A DNA stretch of 64,000 nucleotides from Paramarasmius palmivorus (lineage: Eukaryota; Basidiomycota; Agaricomycetes; Agaricales; Marasmiaceae). The translations under genes were made by a program, and so were the position numbers. This document shows, piece by piece, positions 10,087-22,095 of this stretch. A model generated the notes under the pieces. That model saw only the letters and a program-made list of their open reading frames with translations. It was not told the DNA's origin and did not search any database. The first letter of the stretch is position 1; every line of letters starts with the position of its first letter. The stretch is from the NCBI GenBank assembly GCA_037176845.1, contig JAYKXP010000014.1:434001-498000 (forward strand), in the 5' to 3' direction.

Positions 10087-12638
10087 CTATATCATGTGCG
10101 AACCTGAAGCCCTATTTCTCTCTACCATGCTCAACTCATAGATGCTTCCATCTCTTTCGGGTTTTTGTTCTTGAAAGGAACGGAGAGAATTTATCTCATC
10201 CTCAGACGAATGGACCTCAGTGGTCACATGTATTCCGTTCATCCGGCCCATTGTCATGGTCATTGTGGCGGCTTCACCACCCATGTTGGCCAGATCTTCC
10301 TGTTGTTGATCCCCGTCGAATAATGCGGCTGTTTCTTCGAGGGTCCGACCTACACTGAAAGGTGAATACGCGAAAAAAAAGCCAAATAAGAAAAGACCTG
10401 CCTCTTGTTTCGACGATGTAGGTCACAACGAAAACGAGTTCAATGATGAGCCAACCACAGTAGACGATGTAATACCTGACAATGCATCAATATCTGTACA
10501 TGATCATACTCAGTTGAACCTACCACCAGCCTATAGCAGCCAGAGCCCATGGGTTGACAAATTGGTTGAAGGCGACGGTGAGAAATACGGTCAGGTTCTG
10601 AAGTTCAAATACCTGATCAGACACACCAACAAGAAGACGAATCATTACAAACCATTACTGCAAAGCCTTTGGCTCTGATGCGGTAGGGAAGAATCTCAAC
10701 TGGTCCAATTGTCAGTAGAATATATAAAGCAGGACGTGAACACGTACGGGTATATGCAACGAGCATAGGAGAATAAGCAAGATCGTAAAACAAATAGTAT
10801 ATGAAAATAAGCGGGATGGTGGCTAGTAAAAGATTACTATATTGATCCTGCGTTGAATCTGTCGCCTACATACCTTTTGCAGCGGCAGCCTTTTTGAGCT
10901 CGTTAAACAGTGCTTCGGTAACCGTCCACAAACCGAACGCTACAGAATACTAAGCATCAAATTACATATAACGGAGGAAATGACTCACAGAACAGCATCC
11001 CTGCTGTGGAAATGATGAAAAGTGGCCTCCGTCCCACCCAGTCAACCAGCAGAGAAGCGGAGTATGCGACCACCAAATTGAAGACTTGTAGTCCTCCATT
11101 TATTGCTGCTTTAGTCTCGGTGCTCTTGATGCCTACGCCCTCAAGAACCAAGTTGATATAATACGAGACAAGACCGTTGCCGCTGCAGGACACAGTTTTA
11201 GTCGAGATTAGAAACCATGTTCAGAACCTCACTAACCTCCACTGAGAGAAACACGCAATAGCTATGATTATTCTCATGCGCTTGCGGTTACCAGGCGTCG
11301 AGAATAACGATTTAAATGATGTATCTCTGTTGATCTCTTCCTCCATTCGGATGGCGTGGCGTATTTGAGCAAGCTCGAAAACTACTAGGGGATCACGCTC
11401 ATCACCACCGTTGGCGTGATATTTCGCGAGGATTCGGCTTGCTCTTCCTTCCTAGATCCAAAGTTAGTCAGCTGACTATGTCGCCTAAATTTGAACACGA
11501 ACCATGCCTCGAGATACGAGGTATCGCGGACTTTCTGGGGTGAACCTGAAAAAGAGGGTTTACATGGAGCCGAAAGCTTATTTCTGTCGGTACGTACCAT
11601 ATTAAGCACACTTGCAGCACGGGCACACCAGCCTGAACTAATGTCGGCACACGCCACGACCAATTAGTTCCCTCCATGTGTTGGAAGGAGCCGAAACATA
11701 TCTAACGGCGTTGGATCAGAAAGATCAGTGGCTTCGGGAAAAGAACTTACCCATGCAACTAAAACGCTTCCGACATACCTAAAAGTTGGTTTGAATATGC
11801 CGAAACATCATTCCCTTCATTAAGACTTACCAACTAGAGTTGTATAAAGAGGTAATTTTACCACGCTAGAACGGGATCTCAGAAAGGAAAATAAACCATC
11901 GTCAGATATAATGTTTACCTGAGTAGGGTATGATAGCTCAATAAGAAGAAGTGGGGCAGCATTCGTGCAGAATGTGAGCCCAAAACCGACTAAGATGGCG
12001 GAGTTAATTTCCAAGTATCTTTGGAGTATTGTCCACTTACTGACGGCTCTGGCGGCGATGAACATCTTCACCGTCGGTGCAGTGAATTGCATGGCAACCC
12101 CTGCGAGCATGATGACAGAACCCAGAAAAAGGGCCGCCCGCCTACCCAGATAGTCCGAGGCGAATGGTGTGAAGGGAAGGCCCTAGCTTGGTCCTGAGAA
12201 AATGACAATTGTCGCAATATTCGAGGACATACAATAAACCCGCCGATGTTTTGCGCAGAATTAATGACACCTGAGCGAGAGCTTAATTGACACAGGTGAA
12301 TAAGGTGTAACGACGCACCAAGAGTCTTTCCGGTGGGATGCCCAAAGAAGTTTTGCCAATCCGGCAGAATTTGTAAACCTGAAGAGGTGTGAGGTGTGTA
12401 GTGGTAATAGGTATGACGCGAGAGCTTATACCATTGACTAGAGACGAGTCTATGCCGTTTACAACAGCAGTGAGAAGCGGCAAAACAAGACACAGATTGA
12501 GTAACAATATCCCTATTCAAATATTTGTGAGCGACTCGTCAATATAACAGTCATGCAGAACTCACCCCGATTCCTCCACCAATACCCTCTGTATATGAAA
12601 TCTACTATCGTCCATTCTGGAACCTGTCGCGGTGCCAT
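10087..12638 (-). CDS. MFS sugar transporter (hexose/lactose-permease-like)
   Basis: Proton-coupled or facilitated sugar uptake at the plasma membrane; member of the fungal sugar porter family. ATG 12638 opens MAPRQVPEWTIVDF. About 12 exons join in frame. Family marks: NGIDSSLVNG in TM1, QILPDWQNFFGHPTG after it, GRR-type loops (SDYLGRRAALFLGS and VDWVGRRPLFI), the FTPESPRYLEAW motif before the central loop, QWSGNGLVSYYINLVLEGVG in TM7, and the C-terminal ETRGRTLEETAALFDG. Twelve membrane segments are expected. The tail of ~70 residues is long, Met/Thr/Ser-rich, and may hold regulatory sites. The in-frame TAG near 12187 falls in an intron. Substrate cannot be told from sequence; convergence with an amylase suggests glucose, maltose or oligosaccharides. 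Confidence 0.87.
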
Positions 12639-13942
12639 GACCCGCCTTTACTTAGAACGACCGAAAACCTTGACGTGCAGAATACTGAAGAGAGGGATGG
12701 GGAAGGGTCAAAATCAGGTGGAGAATGGGACTGATATACGAAAAGCCTATAAACACCGTCCCTGACATGACATCTTGGGACATGAGACCAAGATTAACGA
12801 TCCAAAGTTCAGTTTGGAAGAATCACAGCATGGATGCTCCGTAACGTGAGTAAAAGGGAGCGTCCTGGGGAAAGAGTGCGGGGTAATTTCTTCTGAAATG
12901 AGGAACGACACCCGTTGATGTGGATCACGGTATCCCTTGGAATGTCGCGGTGATGTCCGAAAGTAGCGTAGTTGACCTACTTTGAATCACCAACGGTTAA
13001 TGCTCGGGAGGCGTCAGTCAGTCGTAAAGAATGCGAACCGATGGATATCCTCTTCTGAATCAGATCGCAAGCTTGAAAGACAGAACGTTGGATTGAGGCT
13101 TCATATCATCCCTAATTTGAGAGTGAGGTGAGACGTATCCTCCATTTTTGTGTCTTTGAGGCCCACTCACACAGCCCTAGTATGAAATGGGCACGGGGAA
13201 ACTTCGCTGTAAACTAAAGCGCCTTGTCCGGAAAAATGTGATGTCTATCTGAGAGGAATCAGTGAGGTCATGCGACAGTTGGAGATGAAGCTTTCTTCTT
13301 ACTTCCCAAAGCTCCCCAACCATTTGCGCAACCCCTACCGAAAGGTAAAGCAACTTCTATCGTGAAAGAATCTGTCCTCGATTGCGAGTATCAAGGAAGA
13401 ACTACACAACCCGTCGATTCCGTCAACCGAGACTTGTCAACGATGTGGGTTCAGATGAGAACATACCCTGAGATGTTCAGATCTGAAGGTGACCCTGTCT
13501 GAGTTTCGTGAGTACATATTTGCTTTGAGTATAAGCTTCACCTACATCTATCAAGGGTCGGCAAGCGCCACCGTAGCGAGCGGGCGAGTTTTGATCCAGG
13601 ATTTGGCAGATTACGAACCAGCGAGAATGAGTACCATGAGTGATCACCAGCACTTGACCTCAGCAAAGAATTTCGCGTCAGGTCATCGCAAAGGCCCTAG
13701 TACTCAATATCACCCAGCTTTGTCGACCGTACTGGGAAACTGCCAGGCAGAAGCCCGACAAGGGTCCCAAGAAATCAAGCATCAATGTGATCTGTCTGAC
13801 GAAAAACGCGGGTTGTCAAGTCGCGCTTTGGACGCACAGAGTTTCTTCCTCTTCAAAAGGGATAGATCCGGCACCGAGTATTTGTCGGTGAGAACGACGT
13901 CTGAACTGCGAGGGTCGTGAAGGCAAATAAAATAACGATGTG
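12639..13942. other. Gene-poor region upstream of the sugar transporter
   Basis: Contains the transporter's promoter side near 12640-12800. A 143-codon frame at 13489-13920 opens with GTG, has no recognisable content and is not supported as a gene. No repeats or RNA genes were recognised. Confidence 0.4.
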
Positions 13943-15018
13943 TCCTGACCGCTTTAGCCGGTGTGATTTCGGGAGAGCCCTCGCCGCGAAACGCCGTGTT
14001 TGAAGGAAAACCTCCAGACTCGAACATCAGGATTCAGCAGAAGGAGCAAGGAACAGCGGATTACTGCCGACTTCTCCTGAAAGTCCGCGCAGTCGGCGCA
14101 AGATGCCCTGAAAAGCTCCGGACATTAAGGGACAACGTATGGTGCAGAATGTCGACCATATATCGCGTCTGGGCTCCATTTGCCTTGGAGCAAGGGAATG
14201 CAACCAGCGCCCCGAGTTTCGGTAGGAGACCTTGACGAAATTCATCACTACCGGTCCACGAAATCGAATCATGACATTGCTTTCCGTTCGACAGATGAGA
14301 TAGCGGGTTGGATGATGGTGGCAAAATGAACAAGGGACGGAGTTTGAGAGTGCCCGTGGCTGAGAATGACGGTGATATGGTGATGCTTGTGGAGTTCTTC
14401 AATACAAAGGATTTCGTGAGGACATCGAGATAGGCGGCAATGCAAGTGGATCGAAAGCTTTCGCTGATGACAGGGGATTTAGTGAGAGGAACTGATAGTT
14501 CTGTACGTGAATACAGCGGTCCATATGATAGAAGTCTGGTATAGCAGATACGATAAGACACAGATTACTTTGAAGTCAAGAAGTATGGTCTTTAACTCAC
14601 CTTATGTACGTCCGTAACTGGTTCAACGCAATTATGGCTTCAATAAGTAGTCCAATGGATTCCAATAATATCGAGAGGTACGAACAATGTTAATGTGTGG
14701 CTAGGTGGCCTTGCCCTGCTCCTGAACCAAAATAAGAGACGTCAATCAGCATGCGTAGAACTTCGAGTAAGCAATATATCCCAGTATAACACTACAGTCC
14801 TCAATTTACTGACGTACTCGACCTGATTTTAACGAAGAACAAATCAGGATTCAGGATGAAGACACGATCCACACGGGAAAGAAGTTGTGCAAGGTATTCT
14901 GACAAGATGATGGTTTGAGTGAAGGAGACAGAGAGGATGTGAATAAATTGCCCTTTCTAGAAAGCATGAGCTCACACAGATTGTCATTTAGCGCTCGAAG
15001 AGTAACTGAGGCAGCACC
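13943..15018 (-). repeat. Inverted duplication, left arm (partner 45229-46290)
   Basis: The reverse complement matches 45229-46290 almost throughout. Matching begins at GGTGCTGCC (15018 here, 45229 there) and ends at GGTCAGGA (13943 here, 46290 there). Differences are scattered substitutions and small indels. One is a ~9-base insertion (around ACAATCTGT) beside the first intron donor in this arm; another is a short insertion (near CTGGCATACCATC) only in the right arm. No terminal inverted repeats, poly-A tract or target duplication were seen at the breakpoints. Confidence 0.85.
14803..15018 (-). pseudogene. Truncated F-box gene 3' exons
   Basis: Within the left arm, the minus strand carries only the last coding part of the F-box gene at 44302: GAASVTLRALN, an intron, then EYLAQLLSRVDRVFILNPD, to the same TGA. 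The F-box and the preceding ~300 codons are absent, because similarity stops abruptly at 15018. It is therefore a fragment without its own start. The inserted bases at the donor change the codons before the intron (adding a few residues) but keep a GTGAGC donor. Confidence 0.65.
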
Positions 15019-16818
15019 AATATGTACCAATAAACCTTCGAAGATTTCTCGACGCTGTACCGGATCCGTTCGATGGGGCTTCTGCTCCGTCAACCATCTC
15101 AATGGCAGTAGATAAAGGGCAATCATTTGTGTAACAATGATTGTAAAAGGTGGCGTAGGCCCTGTATAGAGTTGGGTGCTATGCTCCCGCTTGATGAGGC
15201 TACACGAAAGGCGTGTTTCTATCAACGTAACTCAGCTAATGCAAGGAATCAGAGAAGGTTCGTGACAACAAAATATAGTATATTCACTGCCCCACTCAGC
15301 AGTCTCCAGAGTGATGCTATTGTTACCAGTAGTCTGTCTCGTAGGAGTTCGAGGCTCTTGCTTGACTGTCCTGACTTGCAAAGGAGTAACTATCTCCGAA
15401 GAGCATCTATAACCTGACAGGCTTTCATTTTGCTGGTCAAATCGTTCCCGTATTGAAGACTCCGAATGTACGGAAATAAGCATCGAAAGTCCATCCTGCC
15501 ATAGTAATCTTGATTCGCAAGTAAATCGCCTGACCAGAGAACACGGCGCCAAAACGGACTCGAGAATCATTCCTAGAATGGCAGACACTAGCTTTGTACC
15601 ACTTCAAACCACTGCTCCAGATGAGAGAAATTGCTTTATGATTGACAAGGTTCGTGCTGTCGTGTATTGTTGAACATGTCATTGTCACGCCATGTTGGAC
15701 ATCGAAGAGACCTTACGGAGCGTTCATAATGACCTGGATCGGAGCACCTGTCGTTGCAAGCGATCGTAGTGTGCATTGCGCAAAGACGTGGTCATACCGA
15801 TGAAATGTTCCACCCAGTCTTGCTACTAGAGGTCGATGCACAATGTTCGACCTCAGATTTGAAGGGCAGATTCCTTCGAGACTCGAATGTAATCTCCAGC
15901 TGTGCTCCCGAGCGAGGATGGCGTACTGTGGTATACATACCTGCCTTCCAATTCCGCAGCCAGGTGTTGCGGCTTCCAAAACAGAGGTCAACCGAGGTCC
16001 TGCGTGATGATTCGATGGATCCTGCTTTGCCCAGTCATAATTTTGTAGTCAAGAAAGCGAAGCCGTTTCAAAAATCAATTCTTGGTCGCCTGTCGGAGCC
16101 CGTACTACCATGGTTTCGTTTCCGGTTCCGGCTTCTCCACAACGTCCTGCGGATATGGAGCCCTAGAGACAACCAAGCACTGTTATTACTGTATTCAGCT
16201 TAGTTATTCCTGAATCCGCAGCAAAGACATAACCATGCGCGGAAGGCACGTATGCAGATTTCGGAGTTGTCCAAAGGCCATTTTTGACCTGCCTGCGATC
16301 TGTAATTCTGGATTCTTCGGCTTTATTTCCATGTAGCCAGCGAGCAATGCGTCAATACTGCACAGTTTGCGGAAGGCCGAGAGTCTAGGCTGGTCAAGGC
16401 AGAAAGAGATAGAAAAATTCAATGAAACTAGATGACGCCAAGTGTGACGCGAAAGCTGTTATTGAACTACTTACTATACGCAGCTGAGAAATCTCGGGCC
16501 TAGCCCCGTTTTTCCGGCCACCTCTTATCAACCAGGAACACGCTTTCTACACGCAAGGAATCGTTCAACATTCTCTAAGGGTATGCATCGTACGAGTGTA
16601 TATGTAGCTCCATTGCAATCCAGTGTCGAACGCCATGGGGACTGTATTAGAGTAGTGGAAATGACAAGTACTTATTCATACGGAACACCACGAGAAAAGA
16701 GTGACGACGACTCTAATGAGCCAGGTAGGATGGGCGTAGTGAAAAGATGAAACAGTTCGTAAGAGCGAAACAGGAGAAAAAGTAGAGATTGTCCAGACTA
16801 CTGATCCCAAAATTTTGC
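15019..16818. other. Gene-poor region, nothing recognised
   Basis: ORFs of 70-150 codons on both strands (for example 15754-16203 + and 15713-15991 -) show no known domain, no consistent splice extension and no low-complexity or codon pattern to prefer one. The region may hold decayed coding sequence next to the truncated F-box fragment. The right end is the 3' flank of the GPI-protein gene. Confidence 0.35.
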
Positions 16819-17759
16819 TTAAGCAAGAAGAGCGAGGAGGGCGGCACCAATGACACCTGCTGCACCAACGTGTGCGCCAGTGGCAGAAGCAGCGTTGGAG
16901 GTTTCGGAAGCTCCTGCTGAGGATGAACCAGTGGTGGGTCTGTTGGTACCGGTACCAGTGGTGGAAGCACTAGTTCCACTAGTTCCAGTGCCAGTGTTGG
17001 TAGCAGTGTTTGAACCACCAGTAGTGGGTGAGCCAGCGCCAGTTCCAGCGGTGTTAGATCCACCACCAGAAATGCTGAGAGATTGGCTGACACAGGACGT
17101 CGAGCCTGAATATCAATGTCAATACGGGTTCAGAAAGGATATAGATTGTGAATACTCACTGCCTGCCTGGGTGGTAACGGCGGCGGTCTGACTTGTTTGA
17201 CCATTGTTATCACGAGCGAGGAAACCAATGGAGGTGTCTGAGTAAAAGGGAGAAGTCAGGAACATTGCTGACTGGCAGAAAAAAAAAATCAACACACTGG
17301 GCTGGATATTGACAGTCCAAGTCAACGAAGTCCCGTTCTGTTCTGGGAAACGAATAAGGGCGTCTCCGCTGGGGTTGTTACCGTCTTGGACACTCTGTGA
17401 GGTTGGTGAGACACATGTAGCACTGCAATGGCGTAGCATAACCTACAATGAAGTAAGGCGCTGAAGGCGGGGTGATCAGAGTCAGCTCAAAACAACATAT
17501 CAGCTAACTCACGCGCTCCTCCGGTCCAAGTCACTATGGGCGAGATTGAGATTGGCTGTTTATGATACATGTTGAACAGACGACATACGTTGCAAAGGCT
17601 GGCAGGTGACGGGGTTTGAGCTGCGGAAAGAGAAAAAAAAATTAAACCAGGGTTCCAAAAAGAAAAACTGGACGAGATAACTTACGGGGTGTTCATGGTG
17701 AACTGGGCAAGAGCACCAGAGAGGAGGGAGAGCGCAGCGAGGGAAAGGACGGGCTTCAT
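16819..17759 (-). CDS. Kre9/KNH-like Ser/Thr-rich GPI-anchored protein
   Basis: Small secreted cell-surface protein. ATG 17759 opens a clear signal peptide (MKPVLSLAALSLLSGALAQ). Six or seven tiny exons then give SNPVTCQPLQ, LTWTGGAPPYFI, SVQDGNNPSGDALIRFPEQ, SLTWTVNIQP and SIGFLARDNNGQTSQTAAV, the Ig-like pattern of the Kre9/Knh1 family common in basidiomycetes. A Ser/Thr/Gly-rich linker of ~75 residues follows. The protein ends in a hydrophobic tail (GAAGVIGAALLALLA) preceded by small residues, a GPI-anchor signal. Likely in the cell wall or outer membrane leaflet, with a structural or glucan-associated role by family analogy. The hydrophilic frames on the other strand are shadows. Confidence 0.8.
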
Positions 17760-18142
17760 TGTCAACGCAAGTGTGAAGAGGGAAGGGGAAGACGATGATG
17801 AAGGCAAGAAAGCAACAGCTCGCTTTTTATCACACGGCTGCCCAGGCCATTTGTTTGGATCCAAAACAAGCGCAAAATCGGTTGGCAAGCGCACATGTGA
17901 CGCCGTTCCCCTCTCCTTCACCTCGTCCCGATTACTCTCCCAAGAAAAGCCAGGCATATAATTGCTACAAGATACTTATAATACACCATTTGTCTGTACA
18001 TTTTTTTCAGTAGCCTACTGGAGCGTCAATATGAAAATCATAGAGCCAAAGGTTAAGCATACTGTTGCCAAGAATAGGTACAGAGAGCATGTTCCCACTC
18101 CAAGAAAAAAAAATCGTCCTATCAGAGAACCACGTTGTGCGA
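17760..18142. other. Intergenic: promoter of GPI-protein gene and 3' flank of TDP2-like gene
   Basis: Two minus-strand genes flank this gap. The part near 17760-17850 is pyrimidine-rich on the coding strand, as expected of a fungal leader. No separate gene is supported. Confidence 0.4.
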
Positions 18143-19135
18143 TCATTCCTGTATCACAACGTCGGCTGCAAGGCCATAATGATCGCTCACAAACCTCCCG
18201 CCTCGATCTTTAGAACCTTTTCCAATAATATCAGGATGCGTCACGTAGAAGCTCCGGTCTGGTGTATAGAGGAACTTGTCTAGTCGTGACTTGGGATAGA
18301 CATAGTCGCTGCGCTTGTTGATCTGGTAACCCCAAGTGAATCCGTCTTCGGGTGTTGTTAATCTCCCGGGGTCGATAGCGTCCAGTAACCCGGCTTCCAC
18401 CACCTGTTGTTCCGAATCCAAGTCGAAAGCGTTCAGATCGCCTCCTATGATACCCCCATCGCAGCCTCTATTAGGGTTCAACAGGAAATCCGCACATAGC
18501 TTCAACTGCTCTCTTCGATTCTCTTCTACAGCACATCCTTTCCCCGATTCCAAGTGCGTGTTGATAATTCGCATTATCTTGTAGGGCTGACTCGACGACT
18601 CGTCCCTTCCTGCGTGCATCCGGACGTCTACCATGATCCCTGTCCTCGCTCCTTCCGACATGCGATACTCCAGCATGGCAGCTTGCTTCACCTGAACCGA
18701 ATGATGCACGAGTGTAATATTGCCATACTGGTGCGGATAGGGCCACTTGAGATGATCCAAAGGTGTGACATAAAAATATTTCTGTACCCAAGGATTCATC
18801 TTGACTGCCTTCAACGCCTTGGCATGCAGTTCTTGCAGCAAAATGACACACGGCCGCATAGGCTCGCCGAGATCTTCCTGCAAGACCCGAAACGCGGCCT
18901 CGAGTCGTTCGATGACATGGGTAGATTCAAAGTCGACGTTCCATGTATAGACGGCGAGTTCTTTTTGCGGGGGTAGGACAAAGGAATGGTTGACTTGGTG
19001 TCGGAGGTTTACTTTCTTCCAGTCGTCGCCTGTTTTACTATACCGATACATGTTTATCGGCCACAGACGGTTTTCGATAACATTGGCATGAGGATTAATG
19101 TGACTACGGTCGTCACTTGGCTGCATCGTATGCAT
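18143..19135 (-). CDS. TDP2-like endonuclease/exonuclease/phosphatase family protein
   Basis: Single-exon ORF of 330 residues from ATG 19135. The EEP fold motifs appear in order: VYTWNVDF (~95), the metal-ligand Glu in ILLQELHA (~132), INTHLESGKG (~225), GGDLNAFDLDS (~270), SRLDKFLYTPD (~312) and the catalytic SDHYGLAADV near the end. The HLES spacing followed by R-x-x-QL resembles tyrosyl-DNA phosphodiesterase 2, which removes 5'-tyrosyl adducts left by topoisomerase II. The ~80 N-terminal residues are not part of the catalytic fold and are unassigned. Other EEP enzymes (sphingomyelinase- or deadenylase-like) are less likely given these motifs, but function is by similarity only. Confidence 0.72.
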   Translation of the reverse strand: MHTMQPSDDRSHINPHANVIENRLWPINMYRYSKTGDDWKKVNLRHQVNHSFVLPPQKELAVYTWNVDFESTHVIERLEAAFRVLQEDLGEPMRPCVILLQELHAKALKAVKMNPWVQKYFYVTPLDHLKWPYPHQYGNITLVHHSVQVKQAAMLEYRMSEGARTGIMVDVRMHAGRDESSSQPYKIMRIINTHLESGKGCAVEENRREQLKLCADFLLNPNRGCDGGIIGGDLNAFDLDSEQQVVEAGLLDAIDPGRLTTPEDGFTWGYQINKRSDYVYPKSRLDKFLYTPDRSFYVTHPDIIGKGSKDRGGRFVSDHYGLAADVVIQE

Positions 19136-19893
19136 CGTGAAAACGTGTGAGGGTTCGGGTATGAAGGAGAAAAGGGTATATGAAAGCTCGGTTCGTTGTG
19201 GCGCGGCTAGAAATAACTGTCAGCCTCTGGATGGTATCAGATGGTGGAACAACGAACAAACTACAAAGCTGTCTTCGTGAAGATTTTTTGGCTTCGATAC
19301 TGAGAATGCGGACTTGTGCGGATATGAAGTCTAAGGGGTAAGAAGAATGAATACTGAGATATATCTCCAGTATCTTCTTATAACCCTCATCGACTTGCTT
19401 TGTGGGTCCTAAATCGATCGAAGAGCAATCAAAAGGCACCGCTGAGATTATAAGAAAATTTCTCGCGGGCGTCAATACAGCTCTACACCCTCAGACCTTC
19501 TCCAGATCACCCAATAGGATCCAGGTATGAATCACGAGTCCAAAATTTCCCGTCCACGAGGCAGCTTTTGCGCCCACAAAGCAGCAGGGTGCTTTCTAAA
19601 AAGGTGTCATGAGTCCTACCGAGTTTCCATAGCGGAGTTTTTGGTCAAGAACTAGGCAGGGATCTTGCAAACCAAGCCACTGATAGACGCGCAAAAAATT
19701 GCGATTGCACTGTGATGCACGCTCGTCACCAACACCTGTAACTGAAACACTTCTTTCCTTTGTTCAGCGGCCCTTGTTCTCACCAAGCGGCACGGAAGTC
19801 GCGTTCCTGCGATGAAACGGGGTTCAGATATGATCGATATATAGTATACAAACTCCGGAGACGCGCTATGCCAGACCATGCAACTTCAATCAA
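19136..19893. other. Intergenic between disulfide isomerase and TDP2-like gene
   Basis: No supported gene. Minus-strand frames at 19113-19475 and 19652-19879 lack recognisable content. The region holds the promoter of the TDP2-like gene and the 3' flank of the isomerase ending at 19894. Confidence 0.4.
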
Positions 19894-21822
19894 TCACAGT
19901 TCCGCAGTGTCTCTACCAACAGTCTCTTCTGCCTCCTGCTTCTTTTCCTCAGCAAATGACTTGAGAATATTGGCCTTGATCTTGATCTCGTCAAGTTTGG
20001 AAGGCGAGAGTGTTCCTTTTTTCAGGATGCTCTCGAGCCTATTCATTCAAACGACAGGGTCCGGAGATAATCGCGAAGATTTCCATGGCCGCACAAAGCC
20101 CGGCAAATGACCAACGCCAAAAGAACGAATCATTAACGGAGATATCGAGGACGGGCGCCAGGTCGAGCGTCAGTGAAAATTAAAAAGAAGGTTGGAGCAC
20201 ATGAGTAATCCGTATTCTAAGCGCTGAAAAGTGTACGTACCGTTTGGTTTCTTTCTCAATGTAACCCTCTGAACCGTTGACAACCTTTTCCATTACACGT
20301 AGGTAGTGTTTCGAGACATCACCGACAGTAGCTGCGAGGGCAAGTGCTTCCTTATAAACCGCATCTCTTGCGTCTGATGTAGCTACAAAGAACTTGCTGG
20401 CGAGAGCGTTGAGTTCGGGAACGAGGCCGGCCTAGATATCGATAATTATTGTGTTAGATGGGCGTTCCACAGTCACATCGGATATAACTCGCCTCGTCAT
20501 TGAGGCCACCCCCAACGGCACGATGGGTGCCACACTTCTCATTCAGGAAGTTGACGAAGTCGGCTTCGGACCGTCCACTCGTATAGTCAATAGGCTCTTT
20601 GCTACCCTTGGGGAAGAATTTGATAGTCGGGAATCCTGTCATCCCCGGTTAGAGGATAGAAGATTCCTCGAGAGTCCGTCCTCACCGGTAACACCATATC
20701 TTTGCGCGATATCCTTGTTCTTCTTGTCGTCCGCGTCAACATTAGCGATAATACACTGAATCAATCACTCAGGATGAGCCGCCCGAGAAGACATGATCAA
20801 TTGTTCGCTTACACTGCTCTCTTCCTTGAAGGTACTGCCGACTAAAACTGGGGTTCAGCCAAGAATCGGAGAGTGGAGTGGATGTAGACACACGTTTCTC
20901 ATAAGTGGGTTTCATTGCCTTACAATGTCCACACCATGGAGCCTGTGTGTTATGTTAATAGATAGCACCAAGGATACGACGGAGTTTTCTCATACCGTGA
21001 AAGCTACAAGAACGTCCTTGGAGTCATCCTACAAAACAGGCGGTCAGTGCCTATTAGACACACGTCACGCCTCCACTCACTAAAGCAACCTCGTCGAATG
21101 TATGAGCGTCAAGAATAAGGTATTCAGGCGGTGGTGGAGGCTTAATATTGGACTTGACATTCGACTTCTTTGATACGCTATAGCCGTGTTAGGTTATAGA
21201 AATGTTCAAGATCATAAAGCGACTTACAAGCCGGCCAGACCATCAATATCACGGCTACCCTCGAAAGGCTCGTCTTTTCCGTCGGCACTGAACCACTTCA
21301 ACGCTAAACATAGAAGCGTCAGAAAACACGTTGTAGAATTAAAGTGACCAGGGTGTAACTTACTGGGGTAGCCTGTTACACCGTATTTTTGGGCAATGTC
21401 TCTTCCTACACCGTCAGCATCCATCTTCGCAATGTAGACCTTGTCTTTGGCATGGGCGAATGCATCTCCAAGCTGTTCATATGTTGGCGCAAGGTTCTAG
21501 ACAAACCAAACGGTCAGTCTCAGCACTCAAGTTCTATGACACGACAACATACCTTGCAATGCCCACTTCAGGATTGGCGGAATGGAATCAACCCATAGTG
21601 AACTCACGGTGCAAGCAATTCGACTCACCACCAAGGAGCAAAGCTGAATCATCGTCAGCTCAAAGCACACGACGGCAACATAAACCACACTTACAACTCT
21701 ACCAATCCCGGCTTTCCTTTTCCGACAACGTCATCCCAGTTATCTGGACCAAGGTCTATAACATTGGAAGCAGAAACGCCCGCTATTATTGCGGCGGCAA
21801 AAAGGCAGAACGAGAGTCTCAT
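19894..21822 (-). CDS. erp38: Protein disulfide isomerase, ERp38/TigA type
   Basis: Oxidises and isomerises disulfides of secretory proteins in the ER lumen. ATG 21822 opens a signal peptide (MRLSFCLFAAAIIAGVSA). The first thioredoxin domain has FAPWCGHCKNLAPTYEQL; the first Cys codon of CGHC is itself split by an intron (TG/T). The second has APWCGHCKAMKPTYEK, with FPTIKFFPKGSKEP and GGGLNDEA. A helical ERp29-like C-terminal domain follows (FVATSDARDAVYKEALALAA, LRVMEKVVNGSEGYIEKE). This matches fungal ERp38: two CGHC domains plus ERp29c. The C-terminus GRDTAEL is a weak variant of the HDEL/KDEL retrieval signal. About ten short introns. The neighbouring gene at 22096-23753 is a tandem paralog. 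Confidence 0.88.
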
Positions 21823-22095
21823 GGTGGTTGGGAAGGGAGGTTGTGGAATCTCCCAGCGTCAAGTAACGACTTTTGATATGTTACTGTATCCGCCAACACC
21901 GAAGTACTGACGTGGAAGCTAGACACGTCTTTGTCAGCTCGCTACTGCTGGGTTCGGTCGTCCACGCTCTTTTATGTGCCGACTCCCACGTAGAACAAGA
22001 CCGGTGCTCTTAAATGTGCAAGAGGAACAGGGAAAATTGATACACTTTATTCGTACATCCAATATTTCATGCCACCTCTTCATCGGGATACATGT

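Noticed and set aside
12180..12190. Apparent in-frame TAG in the sugar transporter
   Set aside because: Using the AGCTAG acceptor puts the TAG in the intron and restores GLPFTPFASDYLGRR.
13489..13920. 143-codon plus-strand ORF
   Set aside because: Starts with GTG, has no recognisable domain or splice extension, and composition is ordinary for noncoding DNA here.
15713..16203. Overlapping ORFs on both strands at 15.7-16.2 kb
   Set aside because: Neither strand shows domain motifs or splice-consistent extension; no basis to choose one as a gene.
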